Shown: positions 24,296 through 38,200 of the stretch, piece by piece
Layout of the letters: every line of letters starts with the position of its first letter
Numbering within the stretch: the stretch's first letter is position 1
DNA from: Epichloe hybrida
Taxonomy: Eukaryota > Ascomycota > Sordariomycetes > Hypocreales > Clavicipitaceae
Length of the DNA stretch: 64,000 bases
Direction: 5' to 3'
Assembly (NCBI GenBank): GCA_019022495.1
Contig: JAFEKR010000038.1
Coordinates: 1-64,000, forward strand
Notes under the pieces: generated by a model
What the model was told of the DNA's origin: nothing
The model's input: only the letters and a program-made list of their open reading frames with translations
Database searches by the model: none
Program-made: the position numbers and the translations under genes

Positions 24296-25984
24296 TATAT
24301 TATTCTTTACTATAGGAATATATTAACTAGTAAATATACTATTACTACTAAATAAAATAAATACTAATAAGTTAGTAATATTATAATACTAATTTAAATA
24401 GTAAGTAAAGTAAATTAAGTACTTAACTAATAAGTAAGATATAGTACTTATATTAATTTAGCTTACTATTAAAGCATTATACTAGATATTAAGTCTTACT
24501 AATTAGAGAAAAATACTAGATATAAAAATATAGTAATTAGGCACCTAACCTAAATAAGACTAAGATATATAATAAGAATATACTAATAATAGATATTTAA
24601 TTTATAGGTATAATAAGGACTTAGTAAGGCTTTAGAAAGTCTATAAGACACTAGAAGTTAAGTAATAAGAGAGGTAGTAAATAAGCTAACTAGGTTACTT
24701 AAGATCTCTTTAATATGCATTATAATAATAGTAAATATTTATAATATAGCTTCTCTAAGTACTTTACTATAGTGTGCTTCTTATAACTTACTATTTATTT
24801 ATAAAATAAGTCTTCTATAAATATTTATAATATAAAGAACATTACCTTTATTAACTTAGATATAGAGTTTATAAAGTAATTAGGAAAAAAGTAATCTTAT
24901 TATTAAGTTATTTAATAAGGGATAGTAGTGTGAGGACAATAGTAGCTAGGCAAGAGGTATAGGGGCTCTAGTATATTAACTAAAGCTTACTAGGTCTAAG
25001 TATATTATACGTGCGAGTAACTAGCTTATAGCTAGTGGCTTGCTAGTGTTACGTAAACCTAGCCCTAGGGCGTGGCTTGCCTATGAAGTGTGCTAGTGTA
25101 CCTATGTTATAAGTATTATTATAAGGCCTTATAATTACCCCCTTACTTATAGCTAGGCTTCTAAATAGCCTACTAGCTATTATATAGCTATTTATTACTT
25201 AGCTACTATATTAAAATAATAATAAATAATACGTAATACTTAAGTATAAATTTACTTATAACTCCTTATTATATTATATACTTTTCTCTTTTATAATACT
25301 AAATAAGTTTTCTAAAAATTATTATTTTACCTTTAGTTACCTTTACTTTACTCTTACTTCTTATTATATTTTTATTTTAAATACTAAATATATTCCCTTA
25401 AAGGAATATTCTTATATATATTATTTATATACTAGATATATAAACTTTAAGAAAAGCCCCTTATCTAAGCCTAAATTACCTTAGATTAACTATTAATTCC
25501 TTACTAAATTATTTATTACTATTATAATAGTAAAATATTTTAAATACTATATTTAGTATTATAAGCATAAAGATACTTATAATACTATAAGTATACTACT
25601 ATTCCCTAGTCTTTTAGTTTTTTATTACTAATATCTTTATATAGGTAATAGCTACTATAAAGGGTAACTTTCTAGACCTTTTAGTCCTTTTAAACTAAGT
25701 ATAAACCCTTATAAATACCCTTAGTAATATTATTAAGAATAACCCTGAGGACTTTATATTCTCTAAGGTAATTTACTTTGGTATTACTAGGTCTTAATTA
25801 ACCCTAATATTATGTTTCCACTATAGTATATTATATTATATTTAGCCTTATAAGGGTTACTAAGGTTTACTGGGTTTATCTTTTCCTTACTTATATACTA
25901 GTACTTTACTTATATTTTAAGGTAAGAGATATTAATTTTATATAATTAGTGTATTATATCTTAGTAATAACTTTCTATTATAAT

Positions 25985-27820
25985 CAGAGTATTGTTTGTA
26001 GTGTAGTTAGTGTAGTTTTTAGGAAAAATTTGTATTTGTAGTGTAGTTTTTTTTTACTTGTAGTTAATGTATTATAGTTTTTTTTTTTTATAGTGTAGTG
26101 TATTGTAGTTTTTTTTTGCTTGTATTGTAGTGTAGTTAGTGTAGTTACTAACTACACTAACTACAAAAACTACAATGTAGTGTTAGTAAAAAAAAAAGTA
26201 GGCCTTTTTATTATATAATGTTATTATAAGGATTAAAAGAAAGCTAGTTATATAGAAGCTTTTATTATTACCTATTTTACTTAATTAGTTATAGAATTTA
26301 TAATATTTACCTTTTTTTAAGAATTTTACTATAACTAGGGTTATTTATAATATTATACCTTTTTAATAATACTATTATACTTATTACTTTATTTTACTAA
26401 TATAACTTTAAGAAAAACCTTCTAATTATTTTATTTACTATTATTATTAATTATTTTATATTTTTATTATTAATTTAATTAAAAAATACCCTAAACTAAT
26501 ATAATTAAATTAAATTAGAAATCTAAATAAATATATAAAAGTTAATAGAATATATAATTAGTACTTTAATATTATTATTAATATAATAAGAACTTAAAAA
26601 AAGCTTAAACTATTTATTTACTATTTAAACTAATTAAATATTACTTTAAGCTTTATAATTCTAAAGCTTTAAGAAGTTATATATAGTAACTTTATATATC
26701 TTATTATAATAATACATAAAGAAAGAATATAATAGACTAATATTTATAATTTATTAATAAATAACTAATAGTATTATTTTAATTACCCTATATAGCTTAA
26801 ATAAGCTATAAAAAATAAGTTTAACTTGTTTTTAAAAATAATACTAGGACTTAGTTTTATATAATATATTATACTTATTATAAAAGCTTTAATAACTTTT
26901 ATAACCTTAATTACTATTATTACTATAATTACTATTATTTTATATTTATTATTATTTTAAAAAAACACAAAAGAGAAAACATTTTTATAATATTAATATT
27001 TTTAAAAACCTTAAAATACTAAGTTATTAAAAACTATAGCTTTTACTATAGTAATTTACTTATAATTACTAGTATTTATATTTAAGTTATTTATTTATTA
27101 TTTATTTATTATTAAACTTTAACACTAATAATATTATAAGTAATCTTAGTAATCTTAGTAATCTTAGTAATACTAGTAATATTAGTAATATTAGTATTAT
27201 AATAAGCTATTATAAGCTATTATAAGCTATTATAATAAGCTATTATAAGCTATAATAAGATATAATAAGCTACTTATATTAAGTTTACTAGTAGTTTTTT
27301 TATAGTTTTTTTAAAATAAGTAATAATAATAATTTATAGAAATATAAAATAATTTATAGAAATAGAAATAGTAAATAATATAATAAGAAGGTTTTTCTTT
27401 AAGTTATATTAGGGAAATAAAGTATTAAGTTAAATAGTATTATTAAAAAAGTATAATATTATATATAACCTTACTTAGTTATAATAAAATTATAAAATAA
27501 AATAATATTATAAATTCTATAACTAATTTAATAAAATAGGTAATAATAAAAGCTTTTATATAACTAGCTTTCTTTTAACCTTATAAATACTAATAACTAA
27601 TTAAAAGTCTAATACTATATTTGTAGTGTTTGTAGTTAGTGTAGTTTAGGAAAAAAAATTTGTAGTGTAATATATTGTAGTTTTTTTTTTATAGTTAGTG
27701 TAGTGTAGTTTTTTTTTCCTTGTAGTTAGTGTAGTTTGTAGTGTAGTGTAGTTTGTAGTGTAGTTACTACACTACACTACAAATACTACACTACACTACA
27801 CGTTTTAGTGCAATACTCTG
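25985..27820. mobile_element. hAT-like non-autonomous element, family A copy 2
   Basis: Terminal inverted repeats CAGAGTATTG...CAATACTCTG with exact 8-bp duplications ATTATAAT (25977-25984, 27821-27828). Length is 1836 bp. It carries single copies of the units that are expanded in copies 1 and 3. It is inserted in Gypsy-2. Confidence 0.9.
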
Positions 27821-30800
27821 ATTATAATATAGCTAGCTTTTATCCTAGGGGTAGTAAGTACTTTATTTCTTTTTATTACTTATTTACTAACTCTTTTATA
27901 GTAAAACTATTATAAACTTTTCTATATTTAGAAGTTAAAGGTAACTTTATATTTATAGTCTTATAACCTAGGTTTTATACACTAGGGTATAGTAAAGTAT
28001 TACTTTTCCTAGTAATAAAGAGCCTTATTAGTAAGGATAAAAAAGTAAGTAAATACCTTCTTTATAGAGGTATAATTTATTCCTATATAAGGACTACTAT
28101 AAAGGGGTTTTCTTTAAGTTTTCCTACTTTATAAGCGTGTTTTCTTTTGTTTTTTAGTAGGTAATCTAAGGTTCTTAGTCTAAAGTATAATAGTAGCTAA
28201 TAAGGCTATACCTTTTCTATAAGAATATTATATCTTTTTACTTATAACTTACTTATATTTTACTACTTTTCTTACTAACTTACTTTAGTAAAATATCTAA
28301 ATTATACATTAAGCGCTTTCTATATTCCTTACTAAAACTTATTATTTATATTTACTTAGCTAACCCTTTTATTTTACTAGGTATTTATTACTTTCTTAGC
28401 TTTTCTTATAGTTCTTAACTTCCTTAACTTTATACTTATTATATTTATTCTTAAGGTTTAGTATTAGTATTCCCTTATTCTTACTATTTTTATAGTAATT
28501 CTATAACTTTAATAAGCTAATATAAAATATATTATATAGTTAACTATATTTCTTAGGTAATATAAGTCTATATACTTATTTATCTATAGTATTAAGTACT
28601 TAAAATAGTCTAATAAATCTAGGGATTAGCTTTTATTTTATATCCTTAAGCCTAATATTCTTAATAAATAGTAGTACTAAGTTATCTTTTCTTAGTATTA
28701 GTAACTAGTAATACAAGTTATAGTACTTTACTTAGGTTTTAGTAGGTTTTACTTAGTTTTACTTTAGCTACTCTTTAACTTTATATAGCTTTATAATATA
28801 TATATAAGCTTTTAGTACTTCCTTTTTTTAATCTTATTCTTAAAAGCTAGATAAAACTTAAGTAAATAGCCTATAAGAGAGTAGTTAGTAAAGTAGCCTA
28901 TAGTCTTATTTACTATATTATTATAGGTAAATTAGGCTATTAGGAGTAGCTTAGGCTATACTATTATTAGCTATAAAGTATTATAAGTAATGCTTAAGCA
29001 CCTAGTTTATTCTCTTTATTTACCTATTAGTTTAGAGGTAAAACACTATAAAAAGCCTATATTTTATATATTATAGGTAGCATAAGTCTAATTAGAATTA
29101 ACTTATAAAGACTAATTCTCTATTAAATATAATACCTTCTAAGGCCTTATATTATAGCTTAATTTCTTTATAAAATAGCTTTACTAGTTTAGCTATGTTA
29201 ATTATAGTAATTATAAGTAAGAAAACAAAGTACTTAGTAAATTAGTTTATAATTACTAGGATTATATTAGTTTCTTATTTACTTACTTAGGTAATAGGTA
29301 ATCCTATAATAAAATCTATTAAGATTTTTACTTATAGTTACTATAGTATTAGTAAGGACTTAAGGCGTTTATATATGTAATGCTTTCTAGCTATTACTTA
29401 CTAGTAAACCCTATAGCTTATAATATAGTTAAATACTAACTTACTTATACCTAGCTACTAAAAGTAATACTTTAATAGCTTAAGAGTGTGTTTAGTCCTA
29501 AAGTAACTTACTAGTAAATTATTATAGTATAGCTATAAAAGCTTCTATTATAAGATAAGCTCCTAGGGAATAATTACTTAGTCTTAGTATATTAAAAAGC
29601 CCCTTATATTATATAACTATAGACTAGCTTTTCCCTTATCTCTTACTAAGGAATTATTAATCTTACTATTTTACCTTTATAAATCTAAATCTTAATCCTA
29701 TACTTTCTATAGTAATTATACTAATAGTTTATTTAGCTTAAATTAGTAAGGATTTAGTAGTGTAATAGTCTCCTATATCTCTTATATTATACTAATATCT
29801 TAAACACACATTAATTTCTCCTAGAAATTACCCTTATTTAGCTAATCTTTTACTAGATTTATAGTAGCTAACTAGGCTCTTAACTAGGTTACTTTAGCCT
29901 CTAGAGCTCTCTTTATAGTAGCTAGGGTATTTTCCTCCCCTAAAGGTATTTTACTATATTTTCTCTTATATATTAGTATCTTTCCTTTTACTAGTTCTTT
30001 AGTAACTACTATTTTCTTTTAAAGCTTTAGTAAAAGTACCTTATTTCATAGGGGTATACCTTTATAATTAAACCTTCTTAATAGTGTATTTACTAGGTTA
30101 CTTTTCCTAGGTTTATACCTAATTATAAAGTAAAAGAGATAAAGAAATATATACTATTTAGCTTACCTCCTATTTAGCTTTTATTACCTTATAAAAGTCT
30201 ATAAGTTATAGTAATCTAATAAAACCTTTACTAAGGTTACTATACCTTTAATATAGTATTACTAGTGTTTAAATAACTTTACTATAGTATTACTAGTGTT
30301 TAAATAACTTTACTATAGTAAGTAGCTTTTAATTTACTATACTATAATTATATTTAGTATTTATAAACTTCCTTAACTAAAAGGCTATAAAATACTCTTA
30401 GCCCTTATTATCTTATTAAGATAAAACCCTTACTATTATAAAAACTAAAGTATTTATCTTAATATATACTAGCTAACTTAAGTAATAATAATAGAGAAAA
30501 GATAATTATAAGAGGTATCTTTTAGCTAGTTAAATACTAGCTATTCCCTTTTCTTAAATATAAACTTCCTAGTTAAATACTATTTTAACTACCTTTTATT
30601 AGCATATAAAAGGTATTATAATCCTAGAGTATTAGTAAATAAACTATTAGTAAAAGTTATAGAATCCTAGGAAGGATTATAAATTTTTAAAGCTTATAAG
30701 CTCCTTCTAATCCTAGCTGATATTAACTCTATATATATCTATTAAAATACTATTAACTAATAAAATAATCCTAGGAATTTTACTAATTTCTAGTAAAATA

Positions 30801-31478
30801 AATACTTTAAGGGTTTTATATATAGCTTTACTAACCTTATATATTCTAAGACTTCTTTAATATATATAGTGTGCTTCTCTTATATTTTTAAGAAAATAAG
30901 GATATTATCTAAATATACTATATAAATAATATTTACTAGCTTATAAAGTGCTTTATAAATATAGCTTTAAAAAGTAACTAGGGTATTAGTTAACTTCAAG
31001 GGCATTATAAGGTATTTATAGTATTTATAATAAGTATAAAATATAGTCTTTTACTTATTACTCTCTTTAATATAAATTTAATAGTAAGTATTCTTAATAT
31101 TAATTTTTAAGAAGTAATAAGCTTCTTAGTACTAGTCTAGGATCTTTAAAATTAAAGGGAAAGTATAGTGATTTTTTTTATATAACCTTATTAAGTTCTT
31201 AATAATTTATATATAGTTAAAATATTTTATTTTTCTTTAGTATAAATAGGATAAGTATACTTATAAGGCTTTTGAAAAGTCTTATCTAGCCTTTCTATAG
31301 GTTTTTATTAATATATTTATAAAGCTTCTTTAACTTACTTTAGGAGAGAGAGTAAATTAGTCTATATAAGAGCATAGCCTTAGGTATTAGGTTAATTATA
31401 TAATTAGTTTTCTTTTTTAATAGTAAGTTACTTACCTTATTTACTATAAATATATCTTTAAACTTATATAGTTTTTTA

Positions 31479-31556
31479 ACCCCGTAGCGTGGTGGTTACA
31501 CAGTGTGAAGACCTATTCCGAGTCGTAGGTCGTGAGTTCGAATCCCACACGGGGCA
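31479..31556 (+). ncRNA. tRNA-like sequence / SINE head, followed by two hairpins
   Basis: An un-RIPed segment with an A-box-like TAGCGTGGTGG, a canonical B-box GAGTTCGAATCCC and complementary ends (CCCCGT...ACGGGG), followed by TTTTT. These are the internal promoter, acceptor stem and terminator of a Pol III gene. The middle hairpin (GACCTA...TAGGTC) has a loop of about 10 bases and no normal 7-base anticodon loop, so it is not an ordinary tRNA. Directly downstream are two perfect 13-bp inverted repeats (31558-31570/31580-31592 and 31607-31619/31632-31644). A tRNA-derived SINE or mobile tRNA-like unit is the best reading; a tRNA pseudogene is the alternative. Confidence 0.65.
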
Positions 31557-31659
31557 CAATTTTTAGAGGTCTTAGCCACACCTCTAAAAATTGAACCAAT
31601 CGCAGGGTAAGGAAAAGTGGGTCCAGGCCCTCACTTTTCCTTACCTTGTAAGCGAATTA

Positions 31660-32020
31660 AACAAGCTACTTTGCTATATAAATTAGCTAGGATAACTAGA
31701 GCTCTAGGGTTTCAATTTGAGCTAGGGTTTGTAACTATATTGCATAATTGATGGATTTGGGAACTCGATTGTTAAATACGGGGATAGTTGGAGGGGAAAT
31801 ATCGTTGTAACTAGCTAGCTTAGGCAACAAACACACACGAGCTAGAACCATGTATGTAGCTAAAACAAACAAATCGTAGTAGGTTTTTCACCTAACTAGG
31901 CAACTAACTAGTTATCTAGCTATCTAGATAACTAGCAACCTAGTACGGTTTTCCTACTACAAAGCAAATACCACCGCAGGAGTACTAGTACATAGCATAA
32001 ATTGCTATCTAGCGTAATAA
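31660..32020. repeat. Less-mutated dispersed repeat Z downstream of tRNA-like unit
   Basis: An island of mixed composition inside RIP-like DNA. Its right part (31885-32015, around ctagataactagcaacctag and cctactacaaag) recurs in reverse complement at 59357-59480 between idtG and idtS. It probably forms one mobile unit with the tRNA-like head at 31479; its outer limits are unclear. Confidence 0.6.
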
Positions 32021-34146
32021 ATATATATATATAGTTTCTTAGGGATATTCTTAATAGTTTTATATACTTTTACTTTCTTATTATTTTTAAGGGTAATAAA
32101 CTTATTTTCTATAACTTTTATAATAGTATATATAATAGTCTTATTATATATTACCTTTATAAACTTATAGGAAGTTATAAGTAAAAATAATATTTTCTTT
32201 TTCTTAAATTATTACTTTTATAAGTATAAATAAAGATATATATATTCTTTAGTAAGTATATATATTTTAAGTAAAATAAGACTTTCTCTTACTCTTAAGT
32301 GTTTATTTATAGCTATATATAGTAGCTTAAGGTCTTTTTCTTTCTCTCTTAAGTCTTTAATTATTATAAGTATTTTATAAATACTATATTAAGAGATTAT
32401 AAAGGCTCTTATTACCTAAAGAATAAGTACTATAGCTTTAGCTTAATTAAGCTTATAGTTCTTTATAAATTTAATACTAATAAGGTTAAGCTTAGTATAG
32501 CTATTTAAATTTACTACTATTTTAATATCTTTATACTTATAAATAGTAACTAATATATAAAATTAATACTTAATTAGTACTTTAGTATTTATGGTAAAAG
32601 GGACTTTACTTTTACTTTAGAAAGTTTTCTTAACTTTCTTAAGGCTTTTTTCTTAGCTTATTATACTTATTTATAAAATAGTCTAAGCTATTATAGTTAT
32701 AATATTATCTTTTATCCTTAACTTTACTATTATTTAAGTATGTAGCTAGGCCCTTTTCCTAGTCTTTATTTCTTTAATTCTTATAAGGCCTATAACCTTA
32801 AGGAGAGTTATTTTTATAATATTAAGGGTTCTTATATAAGCCTTTATTTCCTAAATACTTAGGCTTTTACTTACTCTTTAGGATAGCTTTCTAAAATTAC
32901 TTGGTAAGTTATATAACTTTCTTTTATATTTTTCTAGTAATAAAGGTATATAAGTTAATTAGTCCTATAGCTTAGGAAGTAATTTTATAAAGAATATAAG
33001 GGTATAAAACCTTTTAAGGCTTTTTCTAAGTATATTTCTAGTAAATCTAGGAAAATACTAAATTTAATAAGGCTTTAGCCCTTATACTACTTTATATTCT
33101 TAAGCTATATAACTATTTAAGTATTATAGTTTATAAAGTCCCTAAGTAATATAAGTATTTAGGTCTAGAATTTATCCTAGTTATCCTTAAGGTTATCCTA
33201 GCTATTAACCTATTATTTATTAAGGTATTTATCTTATTTTACCCTATAGTTAGTGTATATATAGTTAAGTATAAAGAGAATCTTTTTGTAATTATATTAG
33301 TATTTTTTCTTTACCTTATTAAAGGTATAGTTTAGGTTATTTATTTATATCTTATATCTTTATAAGTTTATAAGGTATTTAAGCTTAGTAATATTCTTAA
33401 CTTTAATCTCTTAGTTACTATTACTTAAGAAAATACTAGCTTTTTACTTACTTTTCCTTTATACTTCCCTTAAGTTATTTTTAATAAGGTTAATAAGCTT
33501 TTATTTTTACTTTTATAGTTTTTAGAGTTTTTCTAGCTAAGTAATTTACTTTAGTATTACTATAGCTTTACTATAAGGGGTAAAGGGTCTTATTATAAGT
33601 ATAGTTTTAGTAATATATAGTATATCTTTATTTATAGTATTACCCTTATTTAATTAGGTATAACTCTTATTTATTAGGATTAGGTTATTATCTAATATTA
33701 CTCTAGAAAAATTAAGTGATTTTTCTTTTTATATTACTTTTAAGTAATTAGTAAAAGAAGCTTTAGAATTATAAGAATAATAGTAACTAAGTAAGAGATA
33801 TAAGGGCTTTAGTATATTAACTAAAGCTTACTAGGTCTAAGTATATTATATATATAAGTTACTAGCTTATAGCTAGTGGCTTACTAGTGTTATATAAACC
33901 TAGCCCTAGGGCGTGGCCTGCCTGCGAAGTGCGCTAGTGTACCTGTGTTATAGGTATTGTTGTGAGTGGGGCCTCACAGATAGAAGAAGGAGGTATAAAG
34001 AGGCTTTATAGTATATAGTTATTACTAATAAGGACTATAAAGAGATTTAGAATAATATAGATTTATTTTTATTCTTAGTTTTTACTTTAATTAATAAGAC
34101 TACCTTTATAGATACTTAAGTTAATATAGGTTATAACTATTATATT

Positions 34147-35271
34147 TAGAGCTTTGCATGTCGTGTAATAAATGTAGTATTTTGGCTTTCGTTGTAGTAT
34201 GTAGTGTAGTAAATTTTAGTGTAATGTAGTATTAGTAGAAAAAAAGTGGGGTATTATATAGTTTTATAATATTCCTTAGATTTTTCTTAATTAAGTTAAT
34301 ATTAGCTGTTTTTTTATCATAATTTAGTTATTTAGTTATAAATTCTTAAAGTTTAAAATTATTTAGATTATTAAGCTAATTATAGGTATATAGAGGCTAA
34401 ATATAGTATATTTTAGTTTATAATTATAACCTATTTTTTTTACTTTATTATAGAGGTTATTTTATCTTAATATCTTTTTCTTTAGATTTACTAATTATAG
34501 GTATATAGAAGCTAAATAAGGTATATTTTAGTTTATAATTATAACCTATTTTTTCCCTTAATTATAGAGGTTACTTTATCTTAATATCTTTTTCTTTAGA
34601 TTTACTATTTATTTTAGTATGCTTTTTTTACTTAAAATATAGGAATTACCCTAAAGAAATTATTTTTTATTATATATAAATAAGACTAAAACTCTAATAA
34701 TATTATATATATATATAACTATCTTATTAATAAGAGAATATTAAAATTTAACTAATAAAGAAGTTCCTAGTAATATAGCTATTTTATTAGAGTTATGAAT
34801 AATTATATTAACTTTAAGGGTTTTTTTAGTAAAAGGAATAGTAAAAGTACTTAGTACAGTTACTTAAAAAGAGAAATTTGTATAAAAGTAAGTCTATAAG
34901 TAAGTCTTTAAAACTATAGGTAACTTCTCTATAGCTTTCTTACTTAATATATAATTCTTACTTAAAAGAGAGGGATTTTTATAAAAGTGGGTTTATAAGT
35001 AAGTTATTATAACTATAAGTTACTTCTTTATAGCTTTCTTACTTATATATATGATTTTTACTTAAAGGAGATACTTATTAATACTAATAGCTAATGAATT
35101 TATAAGCTATTATAAGCTATTATAAGCTATTATAAGCTATTATAATTTATTTATTTTCTAAATACTACAATACTACAAAATACTACAAATACTACATATA
35201 GTAAAAAAATTTCCTTGTAGTGTAGTATGTAGTGTAGTGTAGTATGTAATCTAGTGTAGTACAAAGCTCTG
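34147..35271. mobile_element. hAT-like non-autonomous element, family B
   Basis: Ends TAGAGCTTTG...CAAAGCTCTG (the first C changed to T, as RIP would do) with exact 8-bp duplications ATTATATT (34139-34146, 35272-35279). Length is 1125 bp, non-coding. The termini differ from family A (CAGAGTATTG) but share CAGAG and tagtgtagt-rich sub-termini. It is inserted in the gag-side region of Gypsy-1(+). It contains a ~115-bp near-duplicate (about 34370-34490 and 34490-34610). Confidence 0.88.
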
Positions 35272-38200
35272 ATTATATTACTATAAGTAAATACCTAGTC
35301 TAAAAGCAAATACCTCCCTTTTCTAACTAAGAGGTTAGTTTATATAGCTATTAGTGTAAAATAAAGGGGAAAGAAAAGCTATAAGAAATAATTATATATT
35401 ACATATATAGTTTATTTTTAGCTAGATTTAAATAGATAAAAGACGCTAATTATAGCATATATAATCCTAGGACTAATAAGGTAACTAATCCCTAGTACAC
35501 TATAAATAAAATAAAATAAAATTAACCTAGATATACTATAGTAATAAGTATGCGTAGGGTTAGTAAATAGGTTATAAATATAGGCTATAGTTAATAAAAA
35601 GGTTAATTAACTTATAGTATTTATTTTAGGTTTAACCTTTATAGGTATAGTACACTAGGTAAAGAGATAAAAGAAGTATATTTAGATTTATACTATAAGC
35701 CTATAGGAAATTATATTTATCTTATAAATTAATATAGCCTTAAAGGCTATAGAGAAAGAACTTCTTACTTTCTTACTAAAAGCACTATAGGACTTTATAA
35801 ACTTATTTCTGAAGAGTAAGGTAAATCCTTTACTACTATACTAAGGGAAGTTAGACTATTATATCTAGCTTAAGTGTAATATAAATAGAAATAAACCTAA
35901 GTTACTATAAGTACCTTTATATAATATACCTTAAGAGAATTTACTAAAGATTTAAAAGTAAGTAATAAACTTAATAAATAAAGATTATATTTAAGTAAGT
36001 TTATTATTAGTAGTAGCCCTAGTATTATTAGTAAAAAAACCTAGTAATAGTTAAAGGTTTTACATAAACTATTACACGCTTAATAAGATTATAAAATAGG
36101 ACTACTACCCTTTACTATTAATAAAGGAAATATTATATTTATTATTAAAGGTAAGGTAATTTATAAAGCTAGATATATAATTAGTGTTTTACTATATATA
36201 TATTACTAAAGGTAAGGAACACTAGACTGCATTTAATATAAGATTTAGCTTATTTTAATAGTTAGTATACCTCTTTAGGTTAGTAAGTATGCTAGTAAAT
36301 TTCTAAAAATATATTAATAGCATATTAAGTAATATCCTTAGTAATTATATTACTACTTATCTTAATAATATATTAGTTTACTTAAGTAAATTATATAAGG
36401 ACTATATATAAAAGGTTTATAATATACTATTTAGGCTATAATAAGCTAGCTTAAACTTAGATATTAAGAAGTATATCTTTATAACTAAGGAGGTTAAGTA
36501 CCTTAGGTTTATTATTTAAATAAGAAAAGCTAGTTTACTTAGATAAAGAGAAAATTATAGTGATTAAAGACTAGGAAGCACTAATAAAAGTCTAAGGAGT
36601 CTATAGTTTTCTTAGTTTTACTAACTTCTATCATAATTAAATACTAAATTTCTTAGATATAGTAAGCTCTCTTATTAACTTAATAAAAAGGGGAGCTATA
36701 TTTTACTAAATAAAAAAGTATAATAAGGCTTTTAAGGCATTAAAGGTAGCCTTTATATTATACTTAATCTTAACTTAATAGGATCCTAAGAAAGACACTT
36801 TAGTAAAGGTAAATTACTTAAAGATAGCTTTAAGGGGTTATTTCTCTTAGTTTAGTAATAATAGTATCTTATACCTAGTAGCTTACTATTTAGCTTAATT
36901 ATAGCTTACTTAGTAAAATTACACTATTTATAATAAAAAGCTACTAGTAATTATTTCTTACCTTAAGGTATAGTTAGCTAAGCTATAAAGTATAAGTAAG
37001 CTATTTATAATTTTAATAGACTATAAAAACCTAAAATACTTTATATTACTAAGGGAAATATTAGAATAATAAGTATAATAAGCTAAGACTCTAGTACTTT
37101 TTAATTTCTATATATAATATAAACTAGGTATATAAGTAAAATAACTTAATATATTATTATAATATTATTTAAAAGGGCTAGAAATAAAGAAAGTAAAGAC
37201 CTTAAAAGTTTAGTTAATAATAATACTTATAAAATTTAGCTTTAGAAGGGGATACTTATATATTTACCTTATGCTTATTTTAGTAATAAAAGGGGTTATT
37301 ATAAATAATAGCCTAGCCTTATTAAAGGGACTTCTTACTTATAAGTTAATATTTATAAATATATACCTTTAGTCTCTATAGGACTAGTTTATAACCTAGG
37401 ATAAGGCTTATAAGTTATAGCTTAATATAGTAATAGTAAGGGCTAGAAACTTTCTAAATACTACTAATACTAAAGAGTAAATTATAAACTATTAGATTAG
37501 TATAAAGGGCATACTTTAATTCTAGGGGCAAATATAGGTTCCTAAATAGAAACTATTAACTATAATATTTATATAATAGGTTTATAACTTACCCTTATTA
37601 GGTTACCTAGGCTAGAATATAACCTTTAAGGCACTTTAAAGGGACTTCTATTAGGATAGTATATTATAAGATTTAGCTTAATTTATATAAAACTATTACT
37701 ATTATAAAGGGTAGAAAAGCTAATAGCTATAATAAGGCTTACTAAAGCTAAGTTTACTACCTAATAATTACTAGTTATAAATATCTATTAACTTTATAAC
37801 TAAGCTACTAGCTTAGAATTAAGACTAGCTATAGTTCCTAATAGTTATTATAAACTAGCTATCTAAGTATATTTAGTTAAAGGTAATAATATTAATAAAG
37901 GCTAAAGTATATATAAAATAAAGTATTACTAGTAGTAGTTTTATAGGTTTCCTATATAAATTATTATAGACTATATATTAAATTAGCTTAGTAGCTTCTA
38001 GACTAAGCTTTATAAGGAAGTTAGCACTTAATAATTACTTTTTATATTATATTACTTATAAATAAATAGTATTATAAAAAGAGCTAACTAAGAAGTATAA
38101 GTAATACTATAGGTAATGCTTTTATTCTCTTAATTTAAATAGCTAGACTATATTCTAGTATACTAAGTAATATTAAATAATAGGGATTTATTAGTAATAG

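Larger units (their letters stand above)
24929..33978 (-). mobile_element. LTR retroelement Gypsy-2 nested in Gypsy-1(+)
   Basis: Direct LTRs 24929-25143 and 33770-33978; the ends are TGTGAGG...CCTCACA where unmutated. GATAG occurs at 24921-24925 and 33979-33983, consistent with a 5-bp target duplication plus three extra bases (TAG) on the left. The uninterrupted target is visible in the twin element, which reads across this point (reverse complement of about 52960-52985). The interior is TA-rich; about 31300-31150 on the minus strand resembles a degraded reverse transcriptase, so the element is minus-oriented (inference). It carries hAT copy A2 and the tRNA-like element at 31479. Confidence 0.82.

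Noticed and set aside
31479..31556. Primer-binding site of Gypsy-2
   Set aside because: It lies more than 2 kb from either Gypsy-2 LTR, so it cannot serve as the primer-binding site; it looks like an inserted tRNA-like unit.
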